Shown piece by piece: positions 12,741 to 17,131 of a DNA stretch of 17,131 nt. Location: positions 1 to 17,131 of the forward strand of contig JAUWGD010000023.1 of NCBI GenBank assembly GCA_030606585.1, in the 5' to 3' direction. Position 1 is the stretch's first letter. The number at the start of each line of letters is the position of its first letter. Origin of the DNA: Dehalococcoidales bacterium (lineage in GTDB: Bacteria; Chloroflexota; Dehalococcoidia; Dehalococcoidales; RBG-16-60-22). Made by a program: the position numbers and the translations under genes. The notes beneath the pieces are model-generated. The model saw only the letters and a list, made by a program, of their open reading frames with translations, had not been told where the DNA came from and did not search any database.

Positions 12741-14930
12741 GTTATTCGGTTCGAGAATAATTCGAGCATCAACTGCCACAGCACCATCGGCATAAGCAAT
12801 AATTGGATTAATATCTATCTCTTTAATTTGGGGGCAATCCGTTACAAATCGTGATACTTTGAGTAATAGCTCTTCCAAATAGGTTATATTAACTGGAGGC
12901 TGACCTCTATATCCTTCCAGCAAACGGAAACCTTTTATCTCGCGAATCATCTCTCTGGCATCTTCTCTGGACAATGGTATGATCCGGAAAGAAACATCTT
13001 TTAATACCTCAATGAAAATGCCACCGAGACCGAACATCAACATGGAACCGAATTGGGAATCCTTAGTCATGCCAATGACCAGTTCGACACCTGAAGGAGC
13101 CATTTTCTGGATCGAAACGCCTTCAATCGTCGCTCCAGAAGCTTTATTCCGGACTGCATTCATTATGCTGTCATAAGCTTTGCCTACTTGTAGAGAGGTT
13201 TTCAATCCCAGTTTGACGCCTCCGATATCTGATTTATGGGTAATTTGTGGTGATATTATCTTCATCACTACCGGGTAGCCAAGTTGCTTGCTAATAGTCA
13301 GAGCTTCCTCTCTCGTTTTCGCCAGTTTTGTCTCTACAACATTAACGCCAGCTTCTTTCAGAATTTCCTTGCACTCAATTTCGTTTAATATGGGAGAAAC
13401 CGATGCTTTGCTTATCCTGGAGAAAGTATCATAAGTAGTTGTTTTACTCTCAACAATACTTTCTTCAGCCGTGTAATGTTTATCCATGTTATCTTTAAAA
13501 TCTGCCAGATGTGCTATAGCTGTGAAAGCCCTGTTTTCGGTCGGATAAACAGGTATGCCATTCTTAAAGAAGTAGTCACGAATTGTACGCCGCTCCTCTT
13601 CCAGTTTGATCGCATCGGCTCCAGTCAGCTCTTCGGGCAAAATAATAATTACCGGTTTGCCGTACTTTTTCTTAATATTGATCGGTATTTCGAGAAGTGC
13701 CTGTTGTTCTTCATCGGACTGTGCCGCTGTCCCTGCAAATATTTTGCTTACCGCGATAGAGAAGAAGATACGGCGAATTACCACAACATCAGTCTGGTCA
13801 CTGGCTGCTAGAGTTTCCAAAACTGACTGTAATACTGTTGATGATGGATGCGGAAAGCCGATATCGAGGGGATTTTTGATTGAAGTGCCGACTGGGGGCA
13901 GTATGGCACGTAACTGCTTATCGACATCAGGAGTCAAAGGAGGCATGATTAAACCGGCGTTTTCAGCAGCATCGGCACCAATTACCGTACCAGCACCGCC
14001 TCCGCTTATAAGGGCAATCCGCCTTCCACAACCAGCCGGCAAACACGAGAAACCAATATTAGTATCTACTAATTCTTCCAGACTGTTTATCTTAATAGCA
14101 TGAGTCTGGCGGTAGAAAGCATCCCAGACCATGCTGGATCCTGCCAGCGAATTAGTGTGGGATTTTGCTGCCGCAGCTCCAACATTAGTAAATCCTGCCT
14201 TCCACAACAACAAGGGTTTCTTGTCGACATTCCGACGGGCTATTTCAAAAAACCGGCGTCCATCCCTTACCCCCTCAAGGTAAGACGTTATAATTTCTGT
14301 TTCATCATCTTGAATCAGATAATCCAGTAAATGTGCTTCATTAATATTACAGGCGTTTCCGTAACTGGCGACCTTTGAATATCTGATACCTTCACCAAAA
14401 GAACGTGCTGTTATCATCTCTGAAAGTTGACCGCTTTGTGCAATTAGAGCAGTACCCCCTCCCTGTTTGGGAAAACCAGCACCGGGAAGTATCGTAATAC
14501 CGCCATTAGGGCAATATGTACCAAAGCAATTCGGCCCCATAATACGAATACCCTGTTCGGCTATCTTTGCCAGCTCCTCTTCGAATAAACGCCCTTCACT
14601 ACCGGACTCACTAAAGCCAGCGCTTAATACAATCGCTGCTTTAATTTTCTTGTTCACACAATCCTGTATAATTTGGGGAACAAAATGATTTGCCACACAA
14701 ATAGCTGCCAGATCAACATTGTCCGGGATATCTAGCACACTATGGTATATTTTATATCCCAAGACTTCATTGCCGGTATGATTAACAGCGTAAATTTTTC
14801 CTTTATATCCGAAGTCGAGAAGGGCTTGAATATACCTAGCACCGTAGGAACTCAGTCTTTCCGAAGCACCTACGATTGCCACCGATGATGGGTAAAAGAA
14901 TAAATCAAGTTCATTATTGTCTTTGGCCAT
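12726..14930 (-). CDS. ADP-forming acyl-CoA synthetase (fused alpha-beta, ATP-grasp)
   Basis: A 734-residue cytoplasmic enzyme that interconverts acyl-CoA + ADP + phosphate with acid + ATP + CoA; in fermentative organisms it usually runs towards ATP. Domains in order: CoA-binding Rossmann domain (8-140; SSVAIVGASERLSSYG), succinyl-CoA-ligase-like domains (about 155-470) and a C-terminal ATP-grasp domain (about 515-730) with YPVVMKIISPQITHKSDIGG. The phosphate-carrying histidine is His258 in AKSHTNSLAGS, and Glu219 in SYLEGVRDG fits the stabilising glutamate; both match the positions known in archaeal acetyl-CoA synthetase (ADP-forming). The substrate may be acetyl-CoA or an aryl/branched acyl-CoA. 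The ATG at 14928-14930 has only a weak GGAT upstream. It lies 88 bases after the hydroxyacyl-CoA dehydrogenase gene, same strand, and would be the energy-yielding step of the local pathway. Confidence 0.92.
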   Translation of the reverse strand: MAKDNNELDLFFYPSSVAIVGASERLSSYGARYIQALLDFGYKGKIYAVNHTGNEVLGYKIYHSVLDIPDNVDLAAICVANHFVPQIIQDCVNKKIKAAIVLSAGFSESGSEGRLFEEELAKIAEQGIRIMGPNCFGTYCPNGGITILPGAGFPKQGGGTALIAQSGQLSEMITARSFGEGIRYSKVASYGNACNINEAHLLDYLIQDDETEIITSYLEGVRDGRRFFEIARRNVDKKPLLLWKAGFTNVGAAAAKSHTNSLAGSSMVWDAFYRQTHAIKINSLEELVDTNIGFSCLPAGCGRRIALISGGGAGTVIGADAAENAGLIMPPLTPDVDKQLRAILPPVGTSIKNPLDIGFPHPSSTVLQSVLETLAASDQTDVVVIRRIFFSIAVSKIFAGTAAQSDEEQQALLEIPINIKKKYGKPVIIILPEELTGADAIKLEEERRTIRDYFFKNGIPVYPTENRAFTAIAHLADFKDNMDKHYTAEESIVESKTTTYDTFSRISKASVSPILNEIECKEILKEAGVNVVETKLAKTREEALTISKQLGYPVVMKIISPQITHKSDIGGVKLGLKTSLQVGKAYDSIMNAVRNKASGATIEGVSIQKMAPSGVELVIGMTKDSQFGSMLMFGLGGIFIEVLKDVSFRIIPLSREDAREMIREIKGFRLLEGYRGQPPVNITYLEELLLKVSRFVTDCPQIKEIDINPIIAYADGAVAVDARIILEPNNVISG

Positions 14931-15018
14931 TGATTGTACTGATCCAACCGCCTTCTTCTCCCTGACGTTTCCAGATTATAACTTACTATATCGCCAGATT
15001 CAATTCCAGTTTCTCGGC

Positions 15019-15978
15019 TTACCCCTCAATCCCTTTGTAAGCTTTTAATATTTTAATAAGTTTTACGTCCCGTTCTTGACAGAGTTCTGCTTCACTTTTA
15101 CCTTTGTAGTCATAGAAGCCTTTTCCTGTCTTTATTCCTAGGTGTCCCTGTTTAACTAACTCATATACCTTTACTGGTTTGTAGTCCAGCGGTGTCATCT
15201 GACTGCGGACGTATGGATTATCCAGACTTTTAACAGATAAATCAAGGCCGCCAAAATCCATTCTCTGTATTAGTCCAAGAACCATCATCCGTATTGCCCA
15301 CCCCGCCTTAGCGGCCATATCTAATTCTTCTGGCGTAACAATGTCATTATCAAGCAAATAGAGAATATCACGTAAATTGGCAATCTGCCAGCGTGATATC
15401 AGATAGCCGGAGATGAATTTCCGTAGGTAGAGAGGAGTTTTACCTATCTTTTTAAGCAAAGCCAACATTACCTGTACACTGTCTTCACTGGTTTCCGGAC
15501 CTTTAACTACATCAACAAGCGGTATAATTTGCGGTGGCGTATACCAGTGGGCAATAAGAACATTACCAGGACGAGATGTCTTGATAAAATCAAATACATT
15601 TAAAGAGGTTGTATTACTGGCTAGCAATGTTTTAGACGGACACAGTTTGTCCAATTGATTAAATACTTCTATCTTCGATTCTCGATTTTCCACGACAGTT
15701 TCGAAGGCTATGTCAGCATCTCGGGCACCTTCCTCTAGAGACCGGGTCATTTTGATGCATCCGGTTATAGCTGGAATCTGTTTACGGTCTATCATACCTT
15801 CTTGAGCGAGAGTATCCAGGCTTGACTTGATCAATGCTTTAGCCCGGTCAAGAGTTTGCTCAGAACGGGAAAACAGTGAGACATCATAGCCTTCTTGAGC
15901 GAATGATTGGGCAATCCCATGCCCCATCGTGCCTGCACCGACTACAAGTATCTTACGAATATCTTCAATCACGATCAT
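15019..15978 (-). CDS. 3-hydroxyacyl-CoA dehydrogenase family protein with altered active site
   Basis: A 319-residue NAD-dependent dehydrogenase: Rossmann domain with VGAGTMGHGIAQ (13-24), ASNTTSL (120-126) and a helical C-terminal domain ending in GIKTGKGFYDYKGK. The catalytic His is His144 (AHWYTPP). The paired glutamate, normally 12 residues later, is Asp156 (PLVDVV), and the Asn normally in the GFxxNR segment is Ser195 (GYLISR). HWxxPP...PLVxVV is closer to the lambda-crystallin/gulonate or carnitine dehydrogenase branch than to FadB, so the substrate may be an unusual hydroxy acid or its CoA ester. The ATG at 15978 lies only two bases from AAGG; a GTG two codons later is better spaced (8 bases) and may be the true start. 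It begins 4 bases after the cupin gene, so co-translation is likely. Confidence 0.87.
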   Translation of the reverse strand: MIVIEDIRKILVVGAGTMGHGIAQSFAQEGYDVSLFSRSEQTLDRAKALIKSSLDTLAQEGMIDRKQIPAITGCIKMTRSLEEGARDADIAFETVVENRESKIEVFNQLDKLCPSKTLLASNTTSLNVFDFIKTSRPGNVLIAHWYTPPQIIPLVDVVKGPETSEDSVQVMLALLKKIGKTPLYLRKFISGYLISRWQIANLRDILYLLDNDIVTPEELDMAAKAGWAIRMMVLGLIQRMDFGGLDLSVKSLDNPYVRSQMTPLDYKPVKVYELVKQGHLGIKTGKGFYDYKGKSEAELCQERDVKLIKILKAYKGIEG

Positions 15979-15982
15979 ATCC

Positions 15983-16315
15983 TTAACTTTTTACTATGCA
16001 CACTAAGATAGTACAAACTTCATTACCAACGATATGACCCTCTCGTTCTTCACCACCGGCGAAATATACGATATCACCAACCTGAAGAGTAGCCTCTTCT
16101 CCCGCCTTATTCTTCACTACCATACTGCCACCCAAAATATAATACATCTTTTCACTTGGTGAGCCTGACATATCAACATGCCCGTTAGGTAGGAAGTGAG
16201 ATAAGCTAACCGAGAGTCTCTGAGTATCCTTGTCCGATAACTTTCGGATACTCCATACATTGAAATGTAGAGGGGCTTCGTATACGACACCTTCGTTTTT
16301 TCTAACGACTTTCAT
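15983..16315 (-). CDS. Small cupin protein lacking the usual metal-binding histidine pair
   Basis: A 110-residue single-domain cupin. Beta-strand-rich blocks match cupin motif 1 (SEKMYYILGG, 54-63, with the conserved Glu55 and the Gly turn) and motif 2 (GDIVYFAGGEEREGHIVGN, 80-98, with His94). In motif 1 the HxH pair that would bind metal is replaced by residues around SGS (50-52), leaving Glu55 and His94 as the only obvious ligands. It may therefore be a non-enzymatic binding or isomerase-type cupin, or bind metal weakly. Start ATG has GGGAGGT upstream. It sits between the SDR and hydroxyacyl-CoA dehydrogenase genes, with gaps of 44 and 4 bases, so it likely serves the same pathway; its role is unknown. 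Confidence 0.85.
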   Translation of the reverse strand: MKVVRKNEGVVYEAPLHFNVWSIRKLSDKDTQRLSVSLSHFLPNGHVDMSGSPSEKMYYILGGSMVVKNKAGEEATLQVGDIVYFAGGEEREGHIVGNEVCTILVCIVKS

Positions 16316-16359
16316 TTTTACCTCCCCATCTTTTACTGTTGCTAATTATTGCAGGCGAT

Positions 16360-17118
16360 TTAACCGATTGCGGTAAGGCCGCCATCAACGTACATGATTT
16401 GTCCGGTAACATAATCAGCCTCAGTGGAGGCAAGATAAACACAAGCTGCAGCAATATCCTGAGGTGTGGCAAATTTCTTAAATAGCGTTTTAGAAAGCAA
16501 TAGTTGCAGGCGCTCTGGTGTTAACGCTTTTTTTAAAGCTTCTGTCATTACTACAGAGGCGCCGATAGCATTGACATTAATATTATAGGGTGCCCATTCA
16601 GCCGCTAGCATACGAGTGACCATATCCACCGCACCTTTCGTAGCTCCATAGGTGGTGTTACCACCGTCAGTACCACGAATACCGCGCACCGAAGAAAGAT
16701 TAATAATCTTACCTTTCTTTTTCTCAATCATTACCTTGCCGAAACTTTTGCAGGCAACCATGACACCTTTTACATTTGTTGCAAATAATACATCCCATTT
16801 GTTGAAATCAATATCAATGGCGGGCATTTTGGCATTTAAGCCGTGAGCATTTACGAGTATGTCAACAGTTTGAAATTTCTGGAGTATCTGTTCTACCAGA
16901 TGATCAGTGCTACTTTCACTAATTACATCTACCTGCATTGCCGTAATTTCGGCGTTGGCCACGGATTGAATTTTTCGAGCTGTATCTTGCAACTTCTCCA
17001 AGGTACGGCTTGCTATTACGACCTTAGCTCCCTGCTGTGCTAGAGCGAGTGCACAGGCTTCACCAAGCCCCCCTGCCCCACCAATAACGACAGCTACTTT
17101 GTCATCCAATCTAAACAT
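16360..17118 (-). CDS. Short-chain dehydrogenase/reductase (SDR)
   Basis: A 252-residue classical SDR: cofactor loop GGAGGLG (13-19), ASRTLEK after strand 2 (Ser-Arg suggests NADP(H) preference), VDV (63-65), NAHG (90-93, in place of NNAG), Asn115, Ser142/143, Tyr157-x3-Lys161 and the C-terminal YVTGQIMYVDGG. All catalytic residues are present. The ATG at 17116-17118 follows GGAGGAGG and is the first gene visible of the minus-strand run. Family annotation would be 3-oxoacyl-ACP-reductase-like; in this context a phloroglucinol-reductase-type ring reduction or oxidation of the ring-cleavage product is an attractive possibility, since phloroglucinol reductases are SDRs of about this size. That is inference from neighbours, not from a specific motif. 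Confidence 0.92.
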   Translation of the reverse strand: MFRLDDKVAVVIGGAGGLGEACALALAQQGAKVVIASRTLEKLQDTARKIQSVANAEITAMQVDVISESSTDHLVEQILQKFQTVDILVNAHGLNAKMPAIDIDFNKWDVLFATNVKGVMVACKSFGKVMIEKKKGKIINLSSVRGIRGTDGGNTTYGATKGAVDMVTRMLAAEWAPYNINVNAIGASVVMTEALKKALTPERLQLLLSKTLFKKFATPQDIAAACVYLASTEADYVTGQIMYVDGGLTAIG

Positions 17119-17131
17119 CGGAACCTCCTCC

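Noticed and set aside
13606..14103. 165-codon plus-strand frame opposite the acyl-CoA synthetase
   Set aside because: Antisense shadow of a gene with intact domains; no ribosome binding site or family pattern.
1..17131. CRISPR array, phage genes or an integrase
   Set aside because: No regularly spaced repeats, phage structural genes or recombinase were seen; the island idea rests only on the tRNA fragment.

Overview
The window looks like a catabolic region of a strictly anaerobic bacterium. The main evidence is two tandem copies of a molybdopterin enzyme of the pyrogallol-phloroglucinol transhydroxylase type. Around them lie CoA-ester enzymes: an acyl-CoA dehydrogenase, two CoA-transferase-type proteins, an ADP-forming acyl-CoA synthetase and a 3-hydroxyacyl-CoA dehydrogenase. 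No oxygenase or respiratory oxidase is visible. Base composition appears moderate, near 45-50% G+C by eye. The phylum cannot be fixed from this sequence; Chloroflexota (Dehalococcoidia), Desulfobacterota and syntrophic Firmicutes are all plausible, and this is inference only.

Layout. Bases 1-4577 hold loosely connected genes: a glutaconate CoA-transferase A-like protein (minus), a decayed IS3-type transposase end with a strong promoter beside it, an acyl-CoA dehydrogenase (plus), and a 4-hydroxybutyrate CoA-transferase/acetyl-CoA hydrolase (minus) with its own promoter. At 4578-4625 lies a fragment of a tRNA-Lys gene, running from the anticodon stem to CCA and lacking its 5' half. This is the usual scar of an element integrated into a tRNA 3' end. 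Its orientation predicts that such an element extends to higher coordinates, so the gene run to its right may be the tail of a genomic island.

From 17118 down to 4840 every gene is on the minus strand with short spacers: SDR oxidoreductase, small cupin, 3-hydroxyacyl-CoA dehydrogenase, ADP-forming acyl-CoA synthetase, then (after a 93-base gap with an 18-bp perfect palindrome) an FmdE-like zinc-ribbon protein, transhydroxylase-like alpha2 and beta2, alpha1 and beta1, and a 100-residue protein of unknown role. A terminator-like hairpin follows at 4783-4822.

How the genes may work together (inference): alpha2/beta2 keeps the residues I recall as the transhydroxylase active site and would rearrange hydroxyl groups on a trihydroxybenzene. 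The divergent alpha1/beta1 pair probably acts on a different phenolic substrate. The SDR is the right size and family for a phloroglucinol-reductase-type step. The 3-hydroxyacyl-CoA dehydrogenase and acyl-CoA synthetase would handle the opened chain and recover ATP from CoA esters. A ring-opening hydrolase, a thiolase and electron-transfer flavoproteins are not in the window, so the pathway is incomplete here.
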